NCBI GenBank assembly: GCA_027924585.1
Contig: BSBM01000007.1
Span: forward strand, 11,251,501-11,315,500
Direction: 5' to 3'
DNA length: 64,000 bases
DNA from: Larix kaempferi
Taxonomy: Eukaryota; Streptophyta; Pinopsida; Pinales; Pinaceae
A model generated the notes under the pieces. It searched no databases. It was not told the origin of the DNA and worked only from the letters and a program-made list of their open reading frames with translations. The translations under genes were made by a program, and so were the position numbers. Every line of letters starts with the position of its first letter. Within the stretch, counting starts at the first letter, position 1. Below are positions 34,707 to 46,569 of the stretch, one piece after another.

Positions 34707-36235
34707 ATGAGTGGACCTGTGAAAACAAGAAAAGTGAACATTGGCACCAGGGAAGAACCAAATTTTGTAGCTATCAGAGACTATTGGGATGAAGACACAG
34801 TCGAGGAGGTCACGGGAATACTACAGGAGTATCGAGAATTATTCCCAACCAAGTTCACAGAGATGAAAGGTATTCTGGGAGACTTAGGAGTGATGAAAAT
34901 CCCTCTTAAGCCTGGTGCGAAACCTGTGAAGCAAAGACTGTATAGACTGAACCCGCACTACAAAGAATGAGTTAAGGCAAAGCTCGATAAGATGCTCGAT
35001 GCAGGGATCATTGAATCAGTTTAAGAATTTGAGTGGATAATCTCGATGGTTATCCAGGATAAGAAAACAAAGGGTGAGATCAGGATTTGTGTCGATCTCA
35101 TAAAGCTGAATGACGCTTCGATGCATGACCCATCTCCAACCCCTTTCACAGATGAAGTGCTTGATAATGTTGGAGGGAATGAGGCATATTTGTTTACTGA
35201 TGGATTCTCTGGATACCATCACATTAGGATTGATCCCGTAGATAGGAACAAGACTAGTTTTGCTACAGAATGGGCGTCGTTCCAGTAGACAGTAATTCCT
35301 TTTGGTCTGAAGAACGCACCTACCATATTTTCAAGAGTGGTAGTCACATCATTTAAAGATTTTATACATAAGTTTTTAGAGGTTTATTTTGATGATTGGA
35401 CTATTTTCAATTTACTGAAGAACCATGCTGCGAACCTCAGGATGATGCTGGAAAAATGCAGACAGCATCAAATTTCATTGAATTTGAAGAAATGTGTTTT
35501 TTGTGTTCCATATGGAATTTTGTTGGGACACATTGTGTGCAAACAGGGCTTGATGGTTGATCCTGCGAAGATCGTAGTAATTGTAAACTTGCCCACACCA
35601 AATTCAGTCAAGCAGTTGTGCACTACATTAAGACATACTGGGTATTATAGAAAATTTATAAAAGGGTATGCGCAGATAACCGCAGCCATGGAGAAGCTGC
35701 TAAAAAAATATGCTCCGTTCATCTGGAATGCATAATGTGAACAAGGTTTTGACACATTAAAAGAAAAGATGGTCACTGTGCCAATCCTAGTTTTTCCAGA
35801 CTGGGAGAATCCATTTCATGTCCATGTTGATGCTTCATGTATAGCATTGGGCATTATTTTTGCTTAGCCAGGAGAGGGAGGTATTGGTAATCCCATTGCA
35901 TTTTCCAGCAGAAAGGTATCATCCACTGAGAATAACTATACCACTATTGAGTGAGAAGGACTTGCTATGGTCTACGCACTGCAGAAGTTCAGACATTACT
36001 TGCTTGGTGCGCACTTCTCTATGTCCACCAACCATTTTTCTTTGAAATACCTGGTCAATAAGCTAGTGTTAGGGGGCCGAATATGAAAATGGTTACTACT
36101 CTTTCAGGAGTATGAATTTCAAATTGTTGTTAAGCCAGACAGGTTGAATTTAGGCCCTGATCATATGTCAAGGATTGAGTCAAGAGAGGAACCTACAAAC
36201 CTGGAAGACAATCTGCCTGATGCGCAGTTGTTTCT
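34707..36235 (+). pseudogene. A reverse transcriptase and RNase H
   Basis: Starts MSGPVKTRKVNIG with a pre-RT region (YRELFPTKFTEMKGI, PVKQRLYRLNPHYKE). RT motifs: GIIES, MVIQDKKTKGEIRICVDL, FTDGFSGYHHIRID, FGLKNAPTIFSRVV, VYFDDWTIF (catalytic YFDD), GHIVCKQGLMVDP, LRHTGYYRKFIKGYA. RNase H: VHVDASCIALGIIFA, YALQKFRHYLLG, then a connection domain ending LGPDHMSRIES. Stops include TGA for a likely Arg codon after HYKE, and TAG for Gln before PGEGG. A gypsy polymerase with no single intact frame. Confidence 0.9.
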
Positions 36236-36249
36236 ATACAGGTTTTCGA

Positions 36250-37527
36250 TGATTAATATAAGGACATCATTGTCATTTTAACCACAGGGGTGGCATCGGT
36301 AGAGTTCACTACACAGCAAAAGAAGTAGCTGGTAGTCCGAGCCACAGACTTCACCATTATTGCAGTCCAACTATACAAGTTGGGACTCGATGAAGTGTTG
36401 TGCAGATGTGTATTAGAGCATGAGAAACCATTCATATTGGCTGATGCACATTCAGGAGTCGCAGGAGGTGACTACGTAGGGAGAGCCACTTCGTAGAAAA
36501 TATTACGCGCAGGTATATGGTGGCCTACTATCCATAAAGATTCGAAGGAACATTGCCAGAGTTGTGACATTTGTCAAAGGATAGGAAAGCCATCACGCAG
36601 AGATGAAATTCCATTAAATCCACAGCTGACATTGCAAGCATTTGAGAAATGGGCCATCTATTTTGTGGGTCCTATTAAACCAATGGGGAAAATAACTGGT
36701 GTGAGGTACATCATTACTGCTACTGATTACCTCACCAGATGGGCAGAAGCGAAGCCAGTGAAGACTATAGTGCAGCTACAATAGTGGAGTTCATTTTTGA
36801 AAATATCCTTACAAGGTTCGGATGCTCGAAGATTTTGATGAGTGATCAAGGCACTCATTTTCTGAAAAGAACCATCGAAGCTTTAACCGAAGAGTTCCAT
36901 GTTCATCACCAACACAGTACACGTTATCATCCATCGGCGAATGGAACAGTTTAATCATTCAATAAAGTCTTGGAGAATGCGCTAACCAAGATATGCAATG
37001 TCAATCTGGATGATTGGGACCCGTGCATTCCATCTGTATTATGGGCATACAGGACTACATGCAAGAAACTGACAGGCCATACATCTTTCAGATTGGCTTA
37101 TGGGAAAGAAGAAATAATGCCAATGGAATATATCATTCCCAGTTTGAGAATAACTGTGTTTATGGGCATGGCAGACTGCGCAGCGCTAGAAGAAAGGCTC
37201 CAACACTTGGTTGGGCTGGAGGAAGATCGCTTCGTCGCAGGATTCCACCAAAAAGTACAGAAAGAGCATGAAAAATCATGGCACGATCGCCACATCAAGA
37301 ACAAGTGTTTCCAGGTAGGTGATCTAGTCCTCTTGTATGATAGCAAATTCATGAAGTTTCCTGGAAAGTTTAAGATGCATTGGCTTGGACCGTATACTGT
37401 AATGCATGTTACTAACGGTGGTGCAGTTCAGTTAGCTACCCTAGCCGGATATACCTTGCCAAGTTTGATAAATGGAAGCAGACTAAATCTTTACCATGAT
37501 AGTCCTGCTTCACAGAATCCTGTGTGA
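36250..37527 (+). pseudogene. A integrase
   Basis: Zinc-binding region around ADAHSGVAGG, RAGIWWPTIHKD, HCQSCDICQR. Core: EKWAIYFVGPI, in which the first catalytic Asp is Tyr (B keeps Asp), then SDQGTHF with the second Asp and YHPSANGTV followed by TAA where the catalytic Glu should be. Post-core: [72 protein letters not shown] stop. No chromodomain is seen. C-terminal 185 codons are open. Two of three catalytic residues are lost. Confidence 0.9.
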
Positions 37528-38152
37528 TCAAAGGGAGGCAAATGTACCTCGCAACACTGCTGAAAATGCACGCAAAAAAAAAAAGAGCAGCTGCGCAGCG
37601 CAGTTCAAAATACGAATCGTGCAGACAAGGAAGAACCATAGCCACATAGAAGAGCAAGTAAAATGTGCATCCGGAAGTGACACTCGTACGAGACCGCCAG
37701 CACATCATGACGAGAACAGTTACCATGGAGGTCATCAGCCAGTTAGTGGGCCGTTAACCAAATTGGCAGCTTTCGCAAACTTGAATTATTAGGGCAGATG
37801 TGACACTTTCGGGCGCCATAAAGACCGAAGTTACTAAGATAGTACCAGAATCTGGCTGGTAGGCTGAGTAATTAACACTGACCTGATGGAGTTGACACTC
37901 TGGCCTACCTGGAAACGTTTTCGCATTTAAGGAAATAGAGTTTGCATGATGATGAGGATCTAATGGTAGGGCCGAGATCATAAGCAGGAGCTGGACAATG
38001 AATATGGCATTTAGTGCCTCGGCAACCACCAAAGGCCATGTTGCAAACCAACTGAGGCTATAAATAGACCTCACTCGACCACTTATCTACCTTATGAAGT
38101 ATTTTTCATTGCTTGTTGGAGCTACCAGAGAGCCGAGCGAACTGAGCAGTAT
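37528..38152 (+). other. A spacer between pol and extra ORF
   Basis: No coding sequence supported. Holds an A-run (37577-37587) and a CTGCGCAGCGCAG block shared with the B spacer. An antisense reading is only shadow. Confidence 0.6.
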
Positions 38153-41113
38153 ATGAGCGAGAAAGTGGACTTGCAGGAAGTGCTCAGGTTATTTACACAA
38201 TCAGGGATTCCATGCACTATGATGACAATGAAGGGAGCTTCTTTTAGAATTTCAGCAAGGCAGGCTACAGAGGTCAGCAAGGGGAAGAAACCGGCTTCAG
38301 AGCAGGGAGGGTTAGAAGCACCAACGAAGCAAAATTCGATCATAGTTTAGAACAAACCCATTTATCTGGTGTTGGACTATATCCCTCCATGGAAAGATGA
38401 TGCACCACTGGTGCATTTGGACAAAAATATTGTATATGAAATCCTGGTTCCAACTATTTCTACCGGGTGAAGGTTATTGGTAACCTACTGGGCGAAGTGC
38501 CAAACTACAAATTGGAGGACCATGACCTACTAGAGAACACATCATCCAAGTCGAAGAATTATGCACAGTTTCGACCCAACGGCTACATTGACCGGGTAGT
38601 GGATGCCTTGATTGGTGTTGAAAGCCTACAGGTCCAAGATTGGATAAAGGCCCTCCAACCATTAGGGCTGCTAAATCTGTTGCAAATGCCACATTTCTCT
38701 AAAAGCACTGAGTTTTTGGTTGTGGTCCACGTGTTACTGACTTGCGTGCATGAAAGATTCTTATGGTTGGATAAGCGCATCGACATCAGTATATATCTGA
38801 TACATCAATCAAAAACCTGAATAAGCGAGGTGAGGACCCTGCTGACCTAATGGTAAAGAGGGCGCAGGATAGAGCTCTGTCCGTTGAAGTTGCGAAGGAA
38901 TTCGGTGTGGTCCGGAAGGGGCATGGATTCCCGACCAATGATATCAATGATTGCACTACGAAATTTACTGTTCAATTGCTCGCAGGGAAGATACTGCGCA
39001 AGTATCGGCTGCTTGAGGTACCAGTGGTCGCGATCAAGCTAGCAGCGAAACGATTGCGTGGAACACTGTATAATTGGTGCTAGTATCTACCTAATGAGTT
39101 TCTAGCAGATGCTGAGGACACCCAGGATGATGGAACAACATTCCATTTTGGTTGGCTACTCATACTGATAACCTTTGTAGGATGGAAAGAACCGGACGGA
39201 TATCAAGGTGTCAAAACCTTAACAGGACAGGGCCATGGAATGCACTTCAGTAACCTATGAGCGAGCCCGAAGGTGTCCAGATAGTGTTAGATAGCTGAAG
39301 TATTTTATGTTTATTATCACCAGTTGCACGATGCGATTCTTTCAACGTCGTGAATCGCAAGACCATTGACCAACACATACACCTGCATCATGAGGTTTAT
39401 GGTGAGGAGGCATTAGTCATACATTCAGCCTAGGGCTGACACAGAGGAAGAATTGTGGTATCCAGGGTTTTATTGGCTGGATCAGGAGATGATCGAGCAG
39501 ATGATAGAGCGATGGGATGCGGATTGGAAATTTCATGCATCACTAGATGTTGAATCTGATTATGAACAACAAATCGAACCCATCTTAGAGAAAATTGAAG
39601 TAAAAGACAGTGATGATGAAAACACCGAGGAAGATAAGGAATAAGTAGAAGCAGACAAGGGAAAGAAGAAGGACGTCTACTAGTTGGTACTCCCATTGTT
39701 GAAGAAAAGGATCCTTTTCAAAGTAAACCCATGGAGACGGTAGAGTGCAAAAGGAAGGCTACTGAAAATCCCACAGAACCAAAAGGCCAACAAAAAAAGA
39801 GGAAGGCTGAGAAGCCAGAGTTCGGCTTGCAGCTCCATCCAGACGATTGTGAGATAATCACAACCAAGGTACAGGAAGCATGGGAAGAGACCCATGCAAA
39901 GAAGGAAGCCAAGCAGGAACAATTATGGATAAGCATGATCCAAGATATGGAAACGGTCAAGATAATGGTAGCACAGATAATTTTGAGCCATCAGTCATCA
40001 GACTCCGAAGGGAGTATAGGAGGAACGAGTGCGCAGAAGCGGACACCTCATGTCATAAGCCCCTACCCCAGGGTTGTGCACATAGAACCCATGCACTTTA
40101 TCTTCCCAAATGATCATATGCCCGACGCAGCGAAAAACTGGGCACACTTTGACCTCAACATTGGGTCTCTGTCACTCAAGGACTTGACCGAATTACACAT
40201 GTAGGTTGTAGAGGAGATTCATGAGATAGGCCTTGCCTCATATGATCAGAGCACAAAGTTAGTTGAAGACATCAATCAGCTGAAGCAGGAATCAGCTCGC
40301 AATATACATGAGTTAAGCGAAGCTAGAGAGAAAGACCCTCAGCTGAAAGCAACAATTTCAGCAGTTTGCGCAAAGATTGAGGAATGTGCAGAAGAAGACG
40401 ATGTAGAGGATATAATAAAGAAAATTGGGGCCAAGGTAGAATCCCTCACATCATATATGATACAGATGGAGTCTTCCTACAAAGGGAAGATTGCAGATCT
40501 GGAGGCTAGGCACCCAGTTATACCACCAGATCAGTGCACGGCTCCAGCTGAGGAAGTATAGTAAACCATGGATAACATTTCGTCGAAAGTGATGAAGTGC
40601 CAAGATTTACTTGAAGGAATAAATATAGCATTGACAGGGTTGAATGAGGATCCTGCATTGCAAAAGATAAAGGGGGATCTCTAGTGGACATAACAACAAC
40701 TAGAAGCTGCAAATGCAGAGTTAAAAAGTGCACCGGCTAGGGAGAAAATACAAAAATACAATGAAATCAAGGACCTATAGAAAAAGTTGGCCACACTTAG
40801 AGAGAAAAAGGCTGCTATATCTACCAGGTTTCATCCCATTGAACAAGAAGGCCTTGAATTGATGCAGCAATTCGATGAGAAGTTCAGAGAACTTCAGGCG
40901 GCGAAAGGCACCATGAAAGAGCAGGTGGCCAAAGAAAAGGTCTCACAGGCCACTCTAGAGATGCTTCGAGGATTTGAGAAAAAGGCCAAGGACATGGTTG
41001 TAGAGTTAGCAATTACTCTGCAAAATTTTACTTCAAAGTTAGGTCCACTGGGAGATGCGGCACCATCTTCCGCAATTGGTAGTGGCTCGAGACGAGCCAC
41101 AGGTGAGTGTTAG
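38153..41113 (+). pseudogene. A 3' extra ORF (aORF), long coiled-coil protein, broken
   Basis: About 980 codons downstream of integrase, on the same strand, ending just before the 3' LTR. The N-terminus (MSEKVDLQEVLRLFTQSGIP) is followed by the block shared with B: LQPLGLLNLLQMPHF, VVVHVLLTCVHERFLWLDK; then VAKEFGVVRKGHGF, FTVQLLAGKILRKYR, FHFGWLLILITFVGWKEP. The middle is acidic (DSDDENTEEDKE). From about 40200 the protein is a long heptad-type coiled coil (HELSEAREKD, LATLREKKAAIS, FRELQAAKGTMKEQVAKE). Frameshifts occur near 38800 and 39660; TAG stops stand at likely Gln codons (for example 40202-40204). Role unknown. Confidence 0.7.
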
Positions 41114-41118
41114 GGGCT

Positions 41119-42673
41119 TGTTGGGCAGGGCCCAAGTTGGAAAATATGCACAAGTGTTAGAAATTGCACATTGCGCGTTGCGACATAGTATGGGGGCAAT
41201 TTTGAGAAATTGCACATGGCGTACAGAGGCAATGGGTAAGGCAGGATTGCGTAGTATGCTGATGCACAGGATTTGCATAGCAACTATTTTTGGTAAAGAA
41301 TATAAGTAAAGGTTAGATGAGGACATGACCTATTTTGAGTAAGGAGTAGGTTGAAGGAAGAAGAAAGCAACCAGTTCAGAAGAGTGGCGGCAAGCAGTTG
41401 AGAAGCTAGGCCACTAAGTCGACGATGACAGGCAGGCGGAAGGTGTGGAAAGGGACAGGCCATGATGTAGTTGTAACCATTTTGGTGACTGCGGCTGTCA
41501 GAAGAGAGTGCGGGCCACGAGTGGTATAGTTGGAAGGCCTAGAGCAGGGGGAGCACACTGTCGATGGTGACAGTCAAACTGGCAGTTAGACACGCCACAT
41601 TTTGTAAACCTAAGGGTTTTTTCCTATGAATTGTAAAGACATTACCTGCGGCAATGATCTATAAATAAGGCATGATTTTGTAAGGGAAGGGTTGGTCATT
41701 GTTGAACATTGTTAGAATCTTTAAGCTTGAAATCTATTGTAAGGGCTCTGCACCTGTGTGCACAGAGACGTATCTGGGAAAGAAGAGAGACTGCAGCTGA
41801 GTCTGCAGACTAAGAACTATTGTACCATTCCCAAAAGACCAATATAACAATAGTTCTTATGGACATAACCTCCATCTGGGGGGTGAACCACGTTAAATTC
41901 TGTGTAGTGTGATTGTTTTGTGCTTTTGGAACTATTCACTTGCTTAGTATGGATGCTTAATGCCGCAATTATCTGTTATGTGGTTGCTTTTATATGTATT
42001 CACCGTAGGAATGAAGGGAATAATATGTTAAGTAATACATGTGTAGATGAATGTTAAGTATTCAACACTTCTAAGTCTTTGAATGCATGAATCTGTCGGA
42101 TAATCACATCGTTGAGCACTGGATTTGAGCGTAGCGTTGGTGCATGTAGTATTATGTGTTTCATTTAATTACATACACCATAAAGATAATAACCTAAGTG
42201 TTGTTGAACGGATAAAGATCATTAAGTAAGGTTGATTAGAGTTGATCAAGTCCTGAAGTGGACGCACGGTCTAGTTGACGCGCTGACCGATGGTGAGTGA
42301 TGCAAGGTAAGCTATTGATAGCTTATCGTCGTAACACAGGAAGTATCCAATACTGCATAGTCCTTGGATGCGTTGGTTGCGCAAGCACCTTAGCTTGTCA
42401 AAGTATCTGGCACGACGTAGAGACTTCGTATAGTCTTTTCTCCCCAACAAGAATCCTTTATCGCGCTTCCCATCAGTCTCTTTGACACTCGCATCACTAG
42501 GTTGTGGAAACCTGATTCTGCAACCACCCTCTCAACTTCGCCTCGGGTGAGACCTCAGGCTGCTCGCAGTTTGTTGCCGAAAGGGTCGATGAATAGGGGT
42601 TTTGTTGGTTCCTTGAACTGCGAAGTACCTGGGTCTACATTGGAAACCTCTAGATCAGTTACATACACCAACA
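41119..42673 (+). repeat. A 3' LTR (1555 bp)
   Basis: TGTTGGGCAG to ACACCAACA, followed by the GCTTC duplication at 42674-42678. TATA box at 41660-41667. Roughly 20 differences from the 5' LTR in the first 180 bases, mostly transitions. Confidence 0.92.
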
Positions 42674-42678
42674 GCTTC
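42674..42678. other. Target site duplication of A, right (GCTTC)
   Basis: Matches 29044-29048; the next bases continue B integrase on the minus strand (HHQRS). Confidence 0.93.
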
Positions 42679-43310
42679 GTTGATGATGAATGCGGAATTC
42701 TTCTGTCAATGCCTCAATGGTTTTGTTCAAAAAGTGAGTACCTTGATCACTAGTCAAAATCTTTGGGCATCCACACCTTGTAAGGATGTCTTCAAATATG
42801 AACTGCATGGCAGTACCTGCGCTACAGTCCTTCACTGGTTTTGCTTCTTCCCCTCTGGTGAGGTAATCAGTCACCATAATAATGTACCTTGCACCAGTCC
42901 TCTTTCCTGGTGGGTTTATAGGTCCCACAAAATCAATGGCCCATTTTTCAAATGCTTGTAATGCTAAATATGGATTTAATGGATTGTAGGCCACCATAGG
43001 CCTACGTGCAATATCTTTTGCGCAGTGGCCCTTCCTGCATAGTGACCTCCTGCTGCTCCTAAATGTGCATCGGCCCATATGAATGGTTTCTCATGCTCCA
43101 ATACACATCTACGCAGTACTTCATCTGGTCCCAATTTATATAATTGACATGCGATAATGGTGAAGTCGACTGCTCGCAGTACCAGCTGTTTCTTTTTCTA
43201 TGTAGTGAACACTATGGGTGCTAACCCAGTAGTAAAAAAGTCTATGATGTCTTTATAATAATCATCAGCTATCTGGATAGAAAACAACTACACATCAGGA
43301 AGATTGTCTT
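42679..43310 (-). pseudogene. B integrase, N-terminal part and first core half
   Basis: Minus strand: QLVLRAVDFTIIACQLYKLG, RRCVLEHEKPFIWADAHLGA, then after a shift FEKWAIDFVGPINPPGKRTG with the first catalytic Asp kept, VTDYLTRGEEAKPVK, and TSDQGTHFLNKTIEALTEEF with the second Asp. Ends at HHQRS where A inserted. A TAG stands before KKKQLV. Part of the zinc region (about 43010) is lost or shifted. Confidence 0.85.
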
Positions 43311-44800
43311 CAAGATTCATAGGTTCTTCTCCTGACTCAATCCTTGATAGATGATCAGGTCCCAAGTTCAATCTTCCAGGTTTAACTACTATTTCAAAAT
43401 AATACTCCTAGAAGAGTAACAACCATCTGCAGATTCACCCCCCTAACACTAGCTTGTTGACCAGGTATTTCAGAGCAGAATGGTTAGTGAACATAGAGAA
43501 GTGCACCAAGCAAATAGTGCTTGAACTTCTGCAACGCATAGACCATAGATAGACCTTCTCTCTCAATGGTGGTATAATTATTCTCTGCAGATGAGAGCTT
43601 CCTACTCGAAAATGTGATGGGAGGTCAATACCTCCCTCTCCAGGTTGTGCTAAGACAACACCCATTGCGATACATGACGCATCAATGCGAACATGTAATG
43701 GCTTCTCCCAATTTGGAAAAACTAGGATCAGCGTAGTGACCATTTTCTCTTTCAAGGTGTCAAAACCTTGTTCACACTCTTCGTTCCAAATGAACGATGC
43801 ATCTTTCTTCAGTAGCTTATCCATGGCTGCGGTTATCTGTGCATAACCCTTTATAAACTTTCTATAATAGCTGGTATGTCCTAATGTAGTGCGCATCTTC
43901 TTTACTGAATTTGGTGTCGACAAGTTTACGATGACTGCAATTTTCGTAGGATCAACCATCAAACCCTGCTTACAGACAATGTGTCCCAGGAGGATCCCAT
44001 AGGGAACATAGAAAACGCACTTCTTTATATTCAAGGAAATCTAATGTTTTCTACACTTTTCCAACATCATTCTCATGTTTGCACAATGGTTCTTCAGCAA
44101 CCCAAAGACTGTCCAATCATCGAAGTAAGCTTCTAAAAACTTATGCATGAAATCTTTGAATGTTGTGACCACAACTCTGGAAACTATGGCGGGTGCGTTC
44201 TTCAGTCCGAACGACATCACCATGTACTGGAATGACCCCCATTCAGTGGCAAAAGTGGTATTTTGTCTATTCACGGGATCGATTCTTATATGATGGTATC
44301 CCGAAAGCCCATCAGTAAAGGAATAGGCCTCATTTCCTCCAACATTGTCAAGTACCTCATCAGTAAAAGGAGTAGGAAATGGGTTGTGCATTGAATCATT
44401 GTTCAACTTTCTGAGATCCACACAAATCCTGATCTCTCCTTTTGTTTTCTTATCTTGGACAACCATAGGGATTATCCACTCAGATTCTTCGACTCGCTCG
44501 ATGATCCCTGCGTCGAGCATTTTATCAAGTTCTACCCTGACTCATTCTTTATATCGTGGATTCAGTCTATAGGGTCTCTGCTTAACAGGCTTCGCCCCTG
44601 GCTTAAGAGGTATATTCATAACTCCTAAGTCCCCCAAAATGCCCTTCATCTCTGTAAACTTAGTCAGGAATAACTCTTGATATTCATGTAGTGTATCTAC
44701 GATCTCTGCAACAGTCTGATCGTCCGAGTAGTCTCCAATAGACGCAAACTTTGGCTCTTCACTGGTGCCAATGTTTATTTTTTTTTGTTTTCACAGGGCC
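43310..44800 (-). pseudogene. B reverse transcriptase and RNase H
   Basis: Minus strand motifs: MLDAGIIERVEESEWIIPMV, QDKKTKGEIRICVDLRKLN, YSFTDGLSGYHHIRID, FGLKNAPAIVSRVV, AYFDDWTVF (catalytic YFDD), then TAG at 44041-44043 in KCRKH*ISLN, KKCVFYVPYGILLGHIVCKQ, LGHTSYYRKFIKGYA. RNase H: VRIDASCIAMGVVLA, followed by a frameshift, then HSALKYLVNKLVLGG and LGPDHLSRIES. Same architecture as A at 34707-36235. The 159- and 199-residue open pieces are the best kept parts of B pol. Confidence 0.9.
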
Positions 44801-45039
44801 GCTCATGTCTGGAATTTGCAGCGGAGGTCCTTCTACGTCACATGCACCTTCTGACTCAGGTATATTAATGTTGCATGGGTCCTCCTCATCACTGTCCTCT
44901 TTTTCTTCAGCATCTTCAACTAAGTTATAACATCCCATAACATGCTCTACCTGTTCTGTCCATTCTGTCTGTAGTCTTGCAGGTATGCTATCTGTTCCAA
45001 ATAATTATTCTAGTGTCATGTTTCTCTGTGTGCTGTCTG

Positions 45040-45550
45040 GTCTGAATATTCTTTCTTTAATAATCTAAAACACTTCATTTATTGTCGAGCTCTCATCTTC
45101 AAAGCTAAAGTCCTTCTGGAAGTTTGCAGACAGCATGGCCCAATCGGTGGCTCCTCTACGCAACTCCATATCTAGGTACCATTTCTTCAGTATTTCTTCT
45201 TCCAGCATGTGCACAAATAGATGCACCCATTCTATCTTTGGTCTTTCCTCCCATGCCTATGAATAGACTTCAATATGTTGTCTTAGATCTATCTATCCAT
45301 TATATTTCTCAAAAGGTAGGGTAACCTTATCAGCAAACCTGATATCCATCTTAATTCTGCATCGATCCCATGTGCTCAGTGTCTTCTTATGCGCAGCCCA
45401 CCATCTGGCAGGTGCCTCGCGTAGTGCCATATCTAATGCTGGTAAGCGATGTTCATCTACAATTGCTTTAGTGTAATATTTGAGAAAGGAGTAAACATTA
45501 ACTAAACCATCATAAGTAGGGATTGAGTTTACCTCATTTCCAATCTAGCA
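45040..45550 (-). pseudogene. B extra gag-like domains between protease and RT
   Basis: Minus strand: NSIPTYDGLVNVYSFLKYYT, LPALDMALREAPARWWAAHK, RIKMDIRFADKVTLPFEKYN, then TAG, IDLRQHIEV, EWVHLFVHMLEEEILKKWYL, ELRRGATDWAMLSANFQKDF. Parallel to A 33975-34490, residue by residue, with TAG at the same codon after YNG. The linker to RT (44800-45040) encodes the acidic PESEGACDVEGPPLQIPDMS segment. Confidence 0.62.
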
Positions 45551-45670
45551 CAGTGACTTTGTAACCTATGCGCATCTCCTCACAGATACTTCATGCATGT
45601 GAATTTTCCAGTTCTTCATTCCTGCATTAGACTCTGAAATGAAAGAACTGTCGCATCTCCAGCTGAGTGT

Positions 45671-46560
45671 TCAATCAGCAGTGGGATTAATGTAGTCTTC
45701 CTGGTTTGCGGTCATCTTATCTAGTCGGTCCAAATCTTGTGCCCTGCATTCTTCCTGAATCAGCTCGCTGTATCTGTCCCCATCCGCAGGGTCCAATGGT
45801 GCGATGACCCTGAGATGATTTTCTTCAAATATCATCTTCTTTGCCTTCAGTTTTATGATGGCGAGGTTATCGATAGCCCAGTCAATTCCCAACAGCACTG
45901 GAAAATACTGACTATCATCGACAATCTCGATAACCTCGAAATATGTGGGACTCTGCACTGCATCAATGTCCACAATCACATTGGCTAATAGTCCAAAGGG
46001 TATGAATTTCTTCTGATTGGCCATTCTCACTGAGTCTCATTTCTATTCCCATTCTCTTGTGTTTCTTGATGTGATGAACTGTTCTATCAGTAATTTCATT
46101 TTCGTTGCATAGTTCATATTGGTCTAACACCTTCTGCAACTCTGCTATAGCATTTGGACTCTTCAGCAACTTCATGGAGCTCCTGAGGAACTACACAATA
46201 GATGTGCATGTCTCTGCTGCGGTGCTCATTCTGTCATAAGCAGTCGGCATATATTCCATATGTTGTATTTCGCTGTACAACAGGATTCTTGCCGATCTAA
46301 GTGCTGGTTCTTTGAAGATATCCTGTGCTTCCTCAAAGACTTCTTTGTTTTTCTTCAAGTCGAAATCAGGTGCTTTCCGAGCAGCTTTCCTTATCCATAT
46401 TGTTTCAAGAGGAGTCTGCTTAGTATTAAAATCTCCAGAAGTCGAAACTTCTGCTCCTCTTTCTCTCCCTATCATAGCGCCACTTTGCGTCACTACGTTG
46501 ATACTTAGATCTGCAAGTCTACGCTCTATTGCGATCAAGTGAATATTTGGGTTCAGCTCC
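45671..46560 (-). pseudogene. B linker and protease lacking the active site
   Basis: Minus strand: MIAIERRLADLSINVVTQSG, KQTPLETIWIRKAARKAPDF (open 46538-46191), then after a break EITDRTVHHIKKHK and directly RMANQKKFIPFGLLANVIVD, YFPVLLGIDWA, FEENHLRVIAPLDPADGDRY. Compared with A, about 125 bases holding the DLGSEVN active site are missing at about 46030. The protease could not have worked after this deletion. Confidence 0.75.
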
Positions 46561-46569
46561 TCTAGGCAT

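Larger units (their letters stand above)
29049..42673 (+). mobile_element. Element A: complete but decayed Ty3/gypsy retrotransposon
   Basis: 13.6 kb with two 1555-bp LTRs (29049-30603 and 41119-42673) that start TGTTGG; the 3' LTR ends CCAACA. It is inserted in B's integrase with a GCTTC duplication. Internal order: ORF1, gag with five zinc knuckles, protease, two gag-like domains, RT, RNase H, integrase, spacer, coiled-coil extra ORF. B is its relative, with the same LTR length and domain order. About 10% LTR divergence and dozens of stops make it long dead. Confidence 0.92.

Noticed and set aside
34707-36235. Endogenous pararetrovirus
   Set aside because: LTRs, target duplications, a gypsy-type integrase and gag/pol order show LTR retrotransposons; there is no movement-protein or coat-protein motif.
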